A stretch of DNA of 64,000 nucleotides from JBAXTZ01 sp041666525 (GCA_041666525.1 JBAYGT010000005.1:1-64000), one strand, 5' to 3'; counted from the first letter of the stretch, positions 25,247 through 35,494 are shown. The notes: generated by a model not told the origin, from the letters alone. Made by a program: numbers and translations.

Positions 25247-27145
25247 TTAATCAAGTTTTTGGAAAAACCTTCCCAGTACTACCAACTGCATTATCTCCCG
25301 AACATCAGCCGACTGATGTTCAAAAACATCGAGTTTGGCATTGCGTTCAATACACTTAACAAATGCATTTTCATTTACCAACTCGCCAATTTGTGGCTGC
25401 CTCAATGCGATTCGCGCAGCATCCAAAACTTTTGGCCAATCCGGTGCCAGTTGTTTCAACCAGTCCGTTCCCTGCAACCCGCGCGAGTTGCTCAAACGCT
25501 TTTCATCTGGCAATAAACCAATGCTGCTGCGACGAATAAGTGAGCGGTCATTATAATCAAGCGCCCATTGTTCCGGCGGCATACTCCGGGCAAACTCAAA
25601 TACTTTTCGACTTTGCAACGGATCACGCACAATAATTCCACTTTCAGCCATCTGCAGCATTGCCGACGGTTTATTACCATATATTGATGCGTAAACATAT
25701 AACCGCAAGTAATCGTCAAAGGTTTTGCAGTACTCGTCTAATTGCGCAAATTTCGCAACCGAACCGCACAGATCGCGCCACAACGGTGATTCATCTGTTA
25801 TGACTTTGCGTTTCGGTTTATAGTAACGCAGCAGCGGAGCAACCGCTACTTTGAACCCCGTCCAGGATAGCGGAGTATGTGCAAACCGATTAGCTACTAA
25901 TCCGGTAAGTGTCATTAATCGTCGTTCTTTTAACAGCTGCCCAACTGAACGGCTATAATTACCGCAAGAAATAATCATATTGCCCATACTGGCATTGAGT
26001 ATAATTTTTGCACCGTCTTTGGCGGCACGACGGCGGATGTTCAGAATCCAACCCATGTTGCAAAAATTATACACCGGAGTTTCCAACCAATCGAGACAAT
26101 CGTCAATCAGCGCGTAGGCGTTGCCTTCCCCTTGAACACAGGCGGTCAAATCGATATTGCCATTAAAATCCGCGATGATTTTCGCCAACGGAAATTCGTC
26201 GACCAAATGCTGCGCACTAATTGGTTGCAGTCCGTTCTTGTCTGAGGGCGAAAAAACATAAGAATTCAGACGAACGCCGCTTTTCTTTAATTCATCAGCG
26301 GCAAGGCAACTAACAACACTCGAGTCAAATCCACTCGACATCTCGCTTGCGACCGCCGTTTGCCCGCCCAGCGCCGTCAGTACAGCTGAGTTAATACAAT
26401 CTAAATAAGCTTCTTCATATTCGCGGTTAGTCTTTAGCCGCAGCAGTTTGACATTATCCTCAAGATCGTAGTACTTCGTCAGCTTCAAAGCCGCAAAATC
26501 ACAAAACTTCAGAGTAGCAAAATGACCGGGTGGCAGCTTTAAAATGTTTTCATAAATCGTCTTATGATATTCGGATTCAGGAATCGGATATATCCCCTTT
26601 TCCTTAATCAGCCGCGAAATTGCCATAACATTCACTTCACGGTATTTTTCACCTAAAACCAGTAGTTGTTTTTGCGTAGAAGCAAATGCAAAAAAGTCTT
26701 CATTCCAAACATAGTACAACGAGCCGTTTCCCGCCTGGTCCCGTGCTAAATATAGCAACTCACGGTTATTGTCCCACACGGCAAAAGCAAACATCCCATC
26801 CAGACGCTGTGCACAATCTTTACCCCATCGCAAATAGGCCCGACGAATCAGTTCACTATCCGAAAACTGTGGTAAATCAACACGTTTAATCCCAAACACA
26901 TCGGCCAGTTCTACCCGATTATCCAACAGCGACGACGAAACAACAACCAAACCAGAACTTTCAACCAATTTGTTTTCGTTGTGCAAACCAGGAATTTCGA
27001 AAAATTTGTGTTTACCCAGTAATATATTTTTGTCCGCATATCGCATAAGCGGGTAATTATATTTATCGCCGACAGACTGGATCAAGCGGCTTTTTGAAAA
27101 AACATCCCGACCGTCTCTGCCGACTATCCCAAACATCAACCCCAT
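25247..27145 (-). CDS. AsnB-like amidotransferase homologue without glutaminase cysteine; candidate lasso cyclase
   Basis: A 632-residue protein with the two-domain plan of asparagine synthetase B: an N-terminal Ntn-type domain (about 1-210, with DNRVELAD, FSDSELIRRAYLRWG, LDGMFAFAVWD and LYLARDQAG) and a C-terminal ATP-pyrophosphatase domain with the PP-loop SSGFDSS at residues 270-276. True AsnB starts Met-Cys-Gly-Ile; here the corresponding segment is MFGIVG, so the nucleophilic Cys is replaced by Phe and glutamine hydrolysis is not expected. Loss of this Cys is known in lasso-peptide macrolactam synthetases (McjC/LasC) and beta-lactam synthetase. It is 31 bases downstream of the response-regulator gene, hence part of that operon. 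It may act on the candidate precursor at 15576-15695, but a role in another amide-forming pathway is possible. Confidence 0.7.
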   Translation of the reverse strand: MGLMFGIVGRDGRDVFSKSRLIQSVGDKYNYPLMRYADKNILLGKHKFFEIPGLHNENKLVESSGLVVVSSSLLDNRVELADVFGIKRVDLPQFSDSELIRRAYLRWGKDCAQRLDGMFAFAVWDNNRELLYLARDQAGNGSLYYVWNEDFFAFASTQKQLLVLGEKYREVNVMAISRLIKEKGIYPIPESEYHKTIYENILKLPPGHFATLKFCDFAALKLTKYYDLEDNVKLLRLKTNREYEEAYLDCINSAVLTALGGQTAVASEMSSGFDSSVVSCLAADELKKSGVRLNSYVFSPSDKNGLQPISAQHLVDEFPLAKIIADFNGNIDLTACVQGEGNAYALIDDCLDWLETPVYNFCNMGWILNIRRRAAKDGAKIILNASMGNMIISCGNYSRSVGQLLKERRLMTLTGLVANRFAHTPLSWTGFKVAVAPLLRYYKPKRKVITDESPLWRDLCGSVAKFAQLDEYCKTFDDYLRLYVYASIYGNKPSAMLQMAESGIIVRDPLQSRKVFEFARSMPPEQWALDYNDRSLIRRSSIGLLPDEKRLSNSRGLQGTDWLKQLAPDWPKVLDAARIALRQPQIGELVNENAFVKCIERNAKLDVFEHQSADVREIMQLVVLGRFFQKLD

Positions 27146-27176
27146 GCTTCCTCACACCAACCAGCTTTCCGCCCGG

Positions 27177-28028
27177 TTAATCGGCTTCAAAAACAACATC
27201 ACCCAGCCGTTCGTCCCAAATCGCAGCATCGGCATAGGACCACAGCCAGCCGTTCTCCGCCATATATCCGTCTTTAAACAACAATTTGATCTGAGAAGAA
27301 TTGCCCGTGATATTTTTGCTCAACACTTGCATTTCTTGCAAATCACTGGAAAACTCCGGCATTACCAATTGATAGCCATCGTTGTTATAAGTAATTTTAA
27401 TATTGCCGCCGGAATCGGCAAGCGACTGCCGGGCTCGCGACGCAGTGCTTTGGATGTTAATCAATGAATTTTTTTCTTCGATATCAGGATACAGTGCTTC
27501 ACAAATAACGTGTTTCTGCGCGGATTTACTCGGACGTGAAAGCAAAAACGCCACAAATTCCTGCGCCTTGCGGCTACGCCAGCGAACGGTGTTGCCACTA
27601 ATCAATAATTCGAACCGTCCGAAAAACTGAACATGCACATCTTGTTTCTCAACCACCGGTTTTTTTATCGCCATCGCGCGCCGAAGTTTATCGATTGTTT
27701 TTTCGATCCGGTCTTCTTCAACAGGTTTCAGCAAATAATCAAATGCGTTGAGTTCAAAGGCCTTTATAGCGTATTCATCATAAGCGGTAATGAAGACAAT
27801 TTCCACATCCGGCCTGACTTCCAAAATTTTTTCCGCCAAATCGATACCGGTTATTTCCGGCATATTTATGTCGATAAAAGCAACATCCGGCGGACTGATG
27901 CAAACATATCTTAATGCCGCAAGCGAACTGGTAAACTGTTCAACTATTTCAACATCTTTATAGACCGACATAATTTGTGCCAAATCTTTCAGTAATAATC
28001 GCTCGTCATCCACCAAAATTACTTTCAT
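27177..28028 (-). CDS. Response regulator with receiver and winged-helix (SARP/BTAD-type) output
   Basis: A 283-residue protein. Residues 1-118 form a receiver domain: acidic pair D7-D8, phospho-acceptor D53 in FIDINMP, the Thr of FITAYDEYA, and the Lys of DYLLKP. From about 130 a winged-helix DNA-binding domain of the OmpR/SARP type follows (VQFFGRFELLISGNTVRWRSRKAQEFVAFLLSRPSKS), then about 80 further residues that are shorter than a full bacterial transcriptional activation domain. It is 51 bases after the kinase gene and 31 before the AsnB-like gene, so the three should be transcribed together. It probably controls its own operon or the nearby surface genes; this is inference. Confidence 0.88.
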   Translation of the reverse strand: MKVILVDDERLLLKDLAQIMSVYKDVEIVEQFTSSLAALRYVCISPPDVAFIDINMPEITGIDLAEKILEVRPDVEIVFITAYDEYAIKAFELNAFDYLLKPVEEDRIEKTIDKLRRAMAIKKPVVEKQDVHVQFFGRFELLISGNTVRWRSRKAQEFVAFLLSRPSKSAQKHVICEALYPDIEEKNSLINIQSTASRARQSLADSGGNIKITYNNDGYQLVMPEFSSDLQEMQVLSKNITGNSSQIKLLFKDGYMAENGWLWSYADAAIWDERLGDVVFEAD

Positions 28029-28079
28029 ACAAACAGCTCCAAAAAGAATTTTAAAAAATTATTTCAATATTAATAATCA

Positions 28080-29927
28080 TTATTGACTCAGGGTAATTAT
28101 TGCTTTAAATCCGGTACTTGTCGTTTCAAAACGCAAATCGCCCCCGGCGTGTTTTATGCGGGCAACAGTATTGCTAATACCTATTCCTAAACTTTTTCCG
28201 GACATTATTTCCCGCAATTTATTATCCGTTATACCCGAGCCGTTGTCTTGGACAATAATCAGTGTTTTTTTGTCCAAAATCATTCCCATTATCGAAATTC
28301 GCACAGTATTATCACCTTTGGATTTAAAACCGTGTTTGACGCAATTTTCAGCCAATGGTTGAAGCGTAAGGGGCGGGATGTTCTTTTGGCGCACAGTTTC
28401 CGGAACATCAATTTCTACTACCAGCCGCTCGCCGTAACGAACTGCCTCGATGCGTAAATAATATTCCGTAAGCTGAAGTTCTTCTTCAACCGAAACATAA
28501 CCGCGTCGATTTTCCTTACTGAACATGGCCCGAAGATAACGACTAAAATCCGACAACGTTTTTCGCGCTTTGCCAACATCTTCAAGCATCAATCCACCAA
28601 TTGAGCCGAGTGCATTGAAAATAAAGTGCGGCTTTATCTGCGCCCGTAAATATTCTAATTCAAACGCTTCCCGTTGCCGTTTTAGCAAAGTCAAACGGTA
28701 GCGATCATTAATAAACAGTAATTGTGCTATCAAAAACATTCCGCAGACAATAGCAATATACCAAACAGAATCAAGCAACCCCATATAATCAAGCAACGTT
28801 GCGAGATACATCATTACAAAACACACCACACATAAAGTCAGATAATCATATCCGTCTGTCCGTTTGACTATTCCGTAACCAGCGAATGCAATTATAACTA
28901 AGCCGACAAACAAATCCCACAATAACATATATTGAAAATATTTTGTGAACAACGGCAGCGGCAAAAACAAAATCAACGCAGTAAGAATAATCATCACTCC
29001 GGTCATACCGCTGATTAGGTATTTTTGTTTGATTTTTAGTGCCACCCGCACGTACATCAATAGCGAAAAAATCGACCAATTAACCGCATTGTAAGAAATC
29101 ATCGCAAAATTTTCATACGGTAATTCGGCGTCAAGATAAAAAATCAATCGATGATTCAACGTCAGATACATCATCAACGAAAATAAACAATAATTTGAAA
29201 ACCACAACAATTCAAATTCTTTATTGCGTTGAAAGTACTGCCCCGCAAAAATTGCCAACACCACGGCAAATAATACCGCTAATATTACATCGGCGACAAT
29301 CGAACTGATTTTATCACCGTTGATCGCCGTACTCGTACCAAAAACAATCGGCGAAATAATACCACCCCTGTTACTGTTGACAAAGTTTGCTGCCTGAATG
29401 ATTATTTCGTTTTCTGGGCGGGCAATAAATAAGTATGTTGACGGCCGGACGCTCGAAACCGTAGTCGCGGGCGTCACGCCCGGGTTTCCGGTTAGCCCGG
29501 CACTTACGCCATTAATATAAACATGATTTGACGACCGGACGGCACCAAGAGATATTCCCATAATTTGTCCGGCACTCTGCGGAGTTTTTATAACGATTCG
29601 ATATGTTCCGTATAAATTGTAGGGAAATTTTACACCATCAGCGTCTTGTCCGGTCCAACTGCCGGGAACGCGTAAATAATGAAATTGCGCCGGTTGATGC
29701 GCTATATCATACGGAGTCAACAACTTGTCCGGATAAAATTCCCAATCACCATTAAGGTCGATCACTTCATCTGTCAGTTGAGTCGGAAAAATCTCAACCA
29801 CACCCCGATGTACGCTATCGGGCTTTTGATTCAATTTTACAGTGAAAACAAATCCGGCTATCACAGCAATAATGATTAGCATATAGCCTATTCGCACAAA
29901 AATTTTTTTTGCCACGGCGTTCCTCAA
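28080..29927 (-). CDS. Sensor histidine kinase with 7TMR-DISM sensor and LytS-type kinase domain
   Basis: A 615-residue membrane kinase. After an N-terminal span (about 13-30) comes an extracytoplasmic beta-sandwich (about 45-200; DLNGDWEFYPDKLL, VPGSWTG, GTYRIVI, SNHVYINGVSAG), the DISM extracellular domain that often binds carbohydrates or related ligands. Seven membrane spans follow (about 205-405). The kinase part has phospho-acceptor H434 in IKPHFIFNAL, the N box LAENCVKHGF (about 524-533), and G boxes DNGSG and GIGISN. It is the first gene of the operon with the response regulator and the AsnB-like protein. Confidence 0.92.
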   Translation of the reverse strand: MRNAVAKKIFVRIGYMLIIIAVIAGFVFTVKLNQKPDSVHRGVVEIFPTQLTDEVIDLNGDWEFYPDKLLTPYDIAHQPAQFHYLRVPGSWTGQDADGVKFPYNLYGTYRIVIKTPQSAGQIMGISLGAVRSSNHVYINGVSAGLTGNPGVTPATTVSSVRPSTYLFIARPENEIIIQAANFVNSNRGGIISPIVFGTSTAINGDKISSIVADVILAVLFAVVLAIFAGQYFQRNKEFELLWFSNYCLFSLMMYLTLNHRLIFYLDAELPYENFAMISYNAVNWSIFSLLMYVRVALKIKQKYLISGMTGVMIILTALILFLPLPLFTKYFQYMLLWDLFVGLVIIAFAGYGIVKRTDGYDYLTLCVVCFVMMYLATLLDYMGLLDSVWYIAIVCGMFLIAQLLFINDRYRLTLLKRQREAFELEYLRAQIKPHFIFNALGSIGGLMLEDVGKARKTLSDFSRYLRAMFSKENRRGYVSVEEELQLTEYYLRIEAVRYGERLVVEIDVPETVRQKNIPPLTLQPLAENCVKHGFKSKGDNTVRISIMGMILDKKTLIIVQDNGSGITDNKLREIMSGKSLGIGISNTVARIKHAGGDLRFETTSTGFKAIITLSQ

Positions 29928-29949
29928 TTATTCCCAGTATTATTTTTCA

Positions 29950-31833
29950 TCATCGTCCCGCCAAATAAATCAGTAATATCGACACATCTGCCGGACTAAC
30001 TCCGCTAATACGTGTTGCCTGTCCAATAGAAACGGGCCGAACCTGTTTAAGTTTTTGCCGCGCTTCGTGGGAAAGATGCGGCACATCCATATAATCGATG
30101 TGCTCTGGTAATTTTTTATTTTCCAATTTGCGTTGCTGTTCAACCTGCTCCAACTGCCGGTTGATATAACCCTCATATTTAACGCTAATTTCCAGCTGCT
30201 GGCAAACTTCCGGTCCATAGTCAGGCGCTGCAAAATATTCTATCAATATTTTATAGGTTATTTCAGGGCGTTTAAGCAATTCATACAGACTAATACCGGT
30301 AGTAAGTTTCGCCGTTTGCAATAGTTCTAACAGCCGCAAGGTTTCCGGCTGCGGAGATATTTTGGTATCGCGAAGCCATTGCAAACCAGTTTGCACTAAC
30401 GTCTGCTTTTCGCAAAACCGCTGCCAGCGTAAATCATCAACCAAACCACAACTCCTGCCAAGCGGCGTAAGCCGTGCATCGGCGTTGTCTTGCCGCAATA
30501 CCAAGCGATATTCGGACCGCGAAGTCATCATCCGATAAGGTTCGTTTGTACCTTTGGTCGTCAAGTCATCGATCAGCACGCCGATATAAGCATCCGCACG
30601 GGTTAGCACCAGCGGTTGCTCGCCTTTCACCATAAGTGCCGCGTTAATGCCAGCAATCAATCCTTGTCCGGCGGCCTCTTCATACCCGGATGTTCCGTTG
30701 AATTGTCCGGCGGAATACAAACCGCAAACGGACTTGAATTCCAGTGTCGGCAACAGTTGCAACGGATCAACGCAATCATATTCAATCGCATAGCCCGGAC
30801 GGACTATCTCGACCTGCTCCATCCCGGGAATTGTCCGTAAAAATTCCAGTTGTACGTCCACCGGCAAACTGGTGCTCATTCCCTGGACATACATTTCATT
30901 AGTATGTCGTCCTTCCGGTTCAACAAACAACTGATGCCGGTCTTTGTCGGCAAACCGATTGACTTTGTCCTCAATCGACGGACAATATCGCGGCCCCGTC
31001 CCCTCAATCGTGCCAGAAAACAATGGCGCCCGATGAAAATTGTTGCGAATAACTTCGTGAGTGCGCGCATTAGTATAAGTTAACCAACAAGGCATATTGC
31101 AAACTGATGACCAATGGTTGGCTGGCGTCATAAACGAAAAACTGTGTCCTTCGCTATCGCCTAGTTGAATGACCATTTTAGAAAAATCCAGCGTACGGGC
31201 ATCAACCCGAGCCGGAGTTCCGGTTTTGAAACGCCGTAATTCGATACCGAGTTCTTTTAAACTATCGGCAAGCTTTATTGCTGTTCGCTGCCCATTAGGA
31301 CCCGAAGCGTAGATCAGCTCGCCTAAGATAATCCGGCCGCACAAAAATGTGCCGCTACAAATAATCACCGCCCGAGCCGAAAAATATTCACCGGTTTCGG
31401 ATCGAACTCCCCGCACTACTACCTTACCATCGACAACATCCGTGTCTAATTCGTCAATCAACAGCTGTTTAACCTGAAGATTAGCTTGGTTTTCAACGGT
31501 CTCTTTCATAATTTGATGGTAAAGAAATTTGTCAGCCTGAGCTCGCAGCGCGTGCACCGCCGGCCCTTTGCCAAGATTCAACATTCGCATTTGAATACAG
31601 GCTTTATCAGCGGCAATCCCCATTTCGCCACCGAGCGCGTCGATTTCACAAACAATGTGGCTCTTCGCCGGGCCGCCAATCGCCGGATTACAAGGCATCT
31701 GGGCAATATTGTCCATATTGAGTGTTGTCAAAAGCGTCTTGCATCCCAACCGCGCCGCCGCAAGTCCGGCTTCAACTCCGGCGTGTCCGGCACCGATTAT
31801 AATTACATCATAGTTATTGTTCAAAATTATCAT
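29950..31833 (-). CDS. mnmG: tRNA uridine-5-carboxymethylaminomethyl modification enzyme MnmG (GidA)
   Basis: A 627-residue FAD protein that, with MnmE, makes the (carboxymethyl)aminomethyl group at U34 of several tRNAs. The dinucleotide-binding motif GAGHAG is at residues 13-18. The family signatures NPAIGGPAKSHIVCEIDALGGEMG, GTFLCGRI, GLYSAGQFNGTSGYEEAAGQG and TSRSEYRLVLRQDNAD are present; the C-terminal YIKR-like YEGYINRQ segment binds MnmE. Length is normal. The start may be ATG 31833, which is very close to AAGG, or TTG 31824 with better spacing. The mnmE gene is not in the window. Confidence 0.97.
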   Translation of the reverse strand: MIILNNNYDVIIIGAGHAGVEAGLAAARLGCKTLLTTLNMDNIAQMPCNPAIGGPAKSHIVCEIDALGGEMGIAADKACIQMRMLNLGKGPAVHALRAQADKFLYHQIMKETVENQANLQVKQLLIDELDTDVVDGKVVVRGVRSETGEYFSARAVIICSGTFLCGRIILGELIYASGPNGQRTAIKLADSLKELGIELRRFKTGTPARVDARTLDFSKMVIQLGDSEGHSFSFMTPANHWSSVCNMPCWLTYTNARTHEVIRNNFHRAPLFSGTIEGTGPRYCPSIEDKVNRFADKDRHQLFVEPEGRHTNEMYVQGMSTSLPVDVQLEFLRTIPGMEQVEIVRPGYAIEYDCVDPLQLLPTLEFKSVCGLYSAGQFNGTSGYEEAAGQGLIAGINAALMVKGEQPLVLTRADAYIGVLIDDLTTKGTNEPYRMMTSRSEYRLVLRQDNADARLTPLGRSCGLVDDLRWQRFCEKQTLVQTGLQWLRDTKISPQPETLRLLELLQTAKLTTGISLYELLKRPEITYKILIEYFAAPDYGPEVCQQLEISVKYEGYINRQLEQVEQQRKLENKKLPEHIDYMDVPHLSHEARQKLKQVRPVSIGQATRISGVSPADVSILLIYLAGR

Positions 31834-31885
31834 CCTTGTTAATACTAACTTTCAGTGTTCTATTTTACTACATAGCGTACAAAAA

Positions 31886-31913
31886 CAAAAGCACCGCGCA
31901 TGCGGTGCTTTTG
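31886..31913 (-). terminator. Rho-independent terminator after the PFOR gene
   Basis: Perfect 12-base inverted repeat CAAAAGCACCGC/GCGGTGCTTTTG with loop GCAT, followed in the minus direction by TTTTGTTTTT. Confidence 0.85.
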
Positions 31914-31940
31914 TAATCATCAATGATGTTTTTTATGAGC

Positions 31941-34900
31941 CTAGCCTTGGGCTAATTTTTTATAACCTTCCAGACGCTCTTTAGCATCGCGTTCGGTTTT
32001 TTCGAACAATGCCTCAGCAGTATCTGGTGATTGTTTTACCAGCGCCGAATAGCGAACTTCACCCATCAGGAACTCGCGGAAGCTGGCAGTCGGTTCTTTA
32101 GAGTCAAGGATAAAGGCATTTTTGCCTTCGGCCTTCAACGCCGGATTGTAACGATACATTCCCCAGTAACCGGCCTCAACCGCACGCTTGGTTTCCAGTT
32201 GGCTTTGTCCCATCCCCACACGTAGTCCGTGGTTGATACACGGAGCATAAGCGACGATTAGTGACGGACCCGGATAAGCTTCAGCTTCGGCAATCGCCTT
32301 GAGCGTTTGGTTTTTATCAGCGCCCATTGCAATTTGTGCAACATACACATAGCCATAACTCATAGCCATCATACCGAGGTCTTTTTTCTTGGTATGTTTA
32401 CCGCTGGCGGCGAACTTGGCAATTGCCGCAGTCGGCGTGGACTTCGAAGCCTGACCGCCGGTATTGGAATACACTTCGGTATCAAACACTAAGACATTTA
32501 CGTCTTCACCGCTTGCCAAAACATGATCCAGGCCGCCGTAACCAATATCATAAGCCCAGCCGTCGCCACCAAATATCCACTGCGAACGTTTGATCAGCAT
32601 ATCGCGCTGTGCATATACTGCTTCCAGACAAGGCCGACCAGCGCGGTTGGCTTCCAACATTGCAATAACTTTGTCCGAACGCTCACGAGTACCGGTACCC
32701 TGATCTTTATTCGCCAGCCACTCTTCCAATGTCGCACGGATTTCGCCGTCGGTATTCTCAATGGCTTTTTTTACATCTGCAGTCAAACGATCACGTTGCT
32801 GAGTTGTTCCAAGAATCATACCTAATCCAAACTCGGCATTATCTTCAAACAAGGAGTTGGCCCAGGCCGGACCGTGCCCTAAATGGTTTTTGCAATAAGG
32901 AATGCTCGGCGCACTGGCACCCCAAATCGACGAACAACCAGTAGCGTTGGCAAGCATCATCCGGTCACCATACAATTGCGTAACAAGTTTGGCATAAGGG
33001 GTCTCGCCGCAACCTGCGCAAGCGCCGGAAAACTCGAGCAACGGTTGTTCAAATTGGCTGCCTTTTACAGTAGCTTTGTTCATTGGATTGTTTTTCGGCG
33101 AAAGCGCTACGGAGTAATCCCAAAGTGGAATTTCACCGTGCTGCGATTCTTGCGGTTCCATAACCAGCGCTTTTTCTTTTGCCGGGCAAACATCGGCACA
33201 GTTTCCGCAGCCGGCGCAATCCAGCGGCGAAATTGCCATCCGGAAATTCAAGCCGGGGGCTCCGGTTGCCGGTTTAACGGTAAATCCTTTTGGTGCAGCC
33301 GCCACTTCCTCGTCGCTGGCTAAAACCGGACGAATTGCAGCATGCGGGCAAACGTATGAACACTGATTACATTGGATACACTTGTCAGCCAGCCACATCG
33401 GTACGTTCATCGCGATTCCGCGTTTCTCATAAGCTGCCGTTCCCAACGGGAACGTTCCGTCTTCATTGGCAATAAAAGCGCTGACTGGAAGACTGTCACC
33501 TTCTTGGCGATTCATCGGCACAAGAATATTTTTGATGAAGTCTGGACAATTGGATATATCAGCAACTTTATCAACAGCGGTTGCCCAAGATGCCGGAACA
33601 TCAACTTTAACAATCGCGCCGCCGCCCTGATCGATAGCCGCATTATTCATATCAATGACTTTTTGGCCTTTTTTGCCATATGATTTTACTACGGCCTCTT
33701 TTAAGTGTTGTAACGCCGTAGCTACCGGAATGATATCTGCAATTTTGAAGAATGCCGATTGCATAATCATGTTGATGCGGCCGCCTAATCCGATTTCCTG
33801 AGCAATCTTTCCGGCGTCAATGATATAGAAGTTGATATTGTTTTTGGCAATATAACGTTTCATCGAAGCGGGCAAATGCGAATCAAGGCTGGCTGCGTCC
33901 CAAGTGCAGTTAAGCAAGAAATTACCATTTGGAATCAAACCAACTAGTACATCATACTTATCAACATAAGATTGATTGTGACAAGCAACAAAATTAGCTT
34001 TATTGATAAGATATGGTGATTTGATCGGCTTTGGTCCAAAACGCAAGTGTGAACAAGTAATACCGCCGGATTTTTTCGAATCATAAGCAAAATATGCCTG
34101 CGCATACAAGTCGGTGTAATCACCGATGATTTTGATCGCCGATTTGTTGGCACCGACAGTACCATCCGAACCAAGTCCCCAGAACTTACAAGCTTTTGTG
34201 CCAGCCGGAATTGTATCAATATTTGAAGTAGTTTCCGGTAACGACAAGTTAGTAAGGTCATCGTTGATGCTTACGGTAAAGCCGTTTTTAGGGCTGGCTA
34301 GTTTCAAGTTCTCGTATATTGCCAATACATGACTTGGTAAAAAGTCCTTGGATCCCAATCCATAGCGGCCACCAACGATAGTTGGCTGCCAGTCGCTGCC
34401 ATAAAACGCGGAACGAACATCAAGATATAGCGGCTCAGCAAGCGCGCCCGGCTCTTTAGTGCGATCCAAAACAGCGATTGATTTGACAGTACGCGGAATA
34501 TATTTCAGGAAGTGTTTCACCGAGAACGGACGATAGAGGTGAACTGACAACATACCAACTTTTTCACCATTGGCGTTCATTGCGTCAATAGTCTCTTCAA
34601 TCGTATCACAAGCTGATCCCATAGCAATAACCAGACGCTCAGCATCCGGCGCACCATGATAATTAAACAGATGATATTCACGACCGGTAATCTTGCCGAT
34701 TTCTGCCATATAACGTTCAACGATTTCCGGAAGTTCTTCATAATATTTATTGCTTACTTCACGGGTTTGGAAGTAAATATCCGAGTTCTGCGCGGTACCA
34801 CGACAAACCGGATGATTCGGGCTAAGCGCCCGGGCACGGAAAGTTTCGACTGCTTTTTGGTCAATTAGTTTAGCAAGGTCGTCATAGTCAATTACTTCGA

Positions 34901-35447
34901 TTTTTTGGATTTCTGCCGAAGTACGGAAACCGTCGAAGAAATGCATAAACGGCAACCGGCCAGTCAGTGCTGACAAATGGGCCACTGCCGCTAAATCCAT
35001 AACTTGCTGAACACTATTGGAAGCGAGCATTGCAAATCCGGTCTGACGGGCAGCCATTACGTCCTGATGATCGCCGAAAATATTCAGCGAGCTTGCCGCC
35101 AGCGCGCGGGCGCTGACATGAAATACGCTCGGCAATAATTCGCCGGCGATTCTATACATATTAGGAATCATCAGCAACAAACCTTGTGATGCTGTATAGG
35201 TGGTAGTTAATGCTCCAGCTTGCAATGAACCGTGTACTGCGCCGGCTGCGCCGCCTTCGGATTGCAACTCGCAAACTTTGACTGTCTGGCCAAAAATATT
35301 TTTGCGGCCTGCGGCTGCCATTTCATCGACATATTCCGCCATTGTTGATGACGGAGTAATCGGAAAAATCGCTGCTACATCAGTGAATGCATAGGAAATG
35401 TGCGCTGCTGCGCCATTTCCATCCATGGTTTTGAATTTTTTTGCCAT
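31941..35447 (-). CDS. nifJ: Pyruvate:ferredoxin (flavodoxin) oxidoreductase, single-chain
   Basis: A 1168-residue enzyme that converts pyruvate and CoA to acetyl-CoA, CO2 and reduced ferredoxin, typical of strict anaerobes. Domain order is standard: N-terminal pyruvate-binding domain (AYAFTDVAAIFPITPSS), transketolase-like domain II, gamma domain, a 2x[4Fe-4S] ferredoxin insert (CIQCNQCSYVCP near residue 690 and CAGCGNCADVCP near 745), and a TPP domain with GDGWAYDIGYGG and a cluster-binding CAGCGETPY. Length matches the family (about 1170-1200). It is a single-gene unit; the start follows AGGGAAGAA. Confidence 0.97.
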   Translation of the reverse strand: MAKKFKTMDGNGAAAHISYAFTDVAAIFPITPSSTMAEYVDEMAAAGRKNIFGQTVKVCELQSEGGAAGAVHGSLQAGALTTTYTASQGLLLMIPNMYRIAGELLPSVFHVSARALAASSLNIFGDHQDVMAARQTGFAMLASNSVQQVMDLAAVAHLSALTGRLPFMHFFDGFRTSAEIQKIEVIDYDDLAKLIDQKAVETFRARALSPNHPVCRGTAQNSDIYFQTREVSNKYYEELPEIVERYMAEIGKITGREYHLFNYHGAPDAERLVIAMGSACDTIEETIDAMNANGEKVGMLSVHLYRPFSVKHFLKYIPRTVKSIAVLDRTKEPGALAEPLYLDVRSAFYGSDWQPTIVGGRYGLGSKDFLPSHVLAIYENLKLASPKNGFTVSINDDLTNLSLPETTSNIDTIPAGTKACKFWGLGSDGTVGANKSAIKIIGDYTDLYAQAYFAYDSKKSGGITCSHLRFGPKPIKSPYLINKANFVACHNQSYVDKYDVLVGLIPNGNFLLNCTWDAASLDSHLPASMKRYIAKNNINFYIIDAGKIAQEIGLGGRINMIMQSAFFKIADIIPVATALQHLKEAVVKSYGKKGQKVIDMNNAAIDQGGGAIVKVDVPASWATAVDKVADISNCPDFIKNILVPMNRQEGDSLPVSAFIANEDGTFPLGTAAYEKRGIAMNVPMWLADKCIQCNQCSYVCPHAAIRPVLASDEEVAAAPKGFTVKPATGAPGLNFRMAISPLDCAGCGNCADVCPAKEKALVMEPQESQHGEIPLWDYSVALSPKNNPMNKATVKGSQFEQPLLEFSGACAGCGETPYAKLVTQLYGDRMMLANATGCSSIWGASAPSIPYCKNHLGHGPAWANSLFEDNAEFGLGMILGTTQQRDRLTADVKKAIENTDGEIRATLEEWLANKDQGTGTRERSDKVIAMLEANRAGRPCLEAVYAQRDMLIKRSQWIFGGDGWAYDIGYGGLDHVLASGEDVNVLVFDTEVYSNTGGQASKSTPTAAIAKFAASGKHTKKKDLGMMAMSYGYVYVAQIAMGADKNQTLKAIAEAEAYPGPSLIVAYAPCINHGLRVGMGQSQLETKRAVEAGYWGMYRYNPALKAEGKNAFILDSKEPTASFREFLMGEVRYSALVKQSPDTAEALFEKTERDAKERLEGYKKLAQG

Positions 35448-35488
35448 TTCTTCCCTCTTTCAGTTAAATTTGTATAAAATACGAGAAC

Positions 35489-35494
35489 ATTATA
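35489..35494 (-). promoter_or_regulatory. Extended -10 promoter of the PFOR gene
   Basis: On the minus strand TGTTATAAT gives a perfect -10 hexamer (35489-35494) with the TGn extension. A poor -35 (TAGTTG) lies 17 bases upstream. It is about 40 bases before the PFOR start codon. Confidence 0.55.

Noticed and set aside
25247..27145. Ordinary asparagine synthetase B
   Set aside because: The catalytic Cys after the initiator Met is replaced (MFGIVG), so glutamine-dependent asparagine synthesis is unlikely, and the gene sits behind a two-component system.
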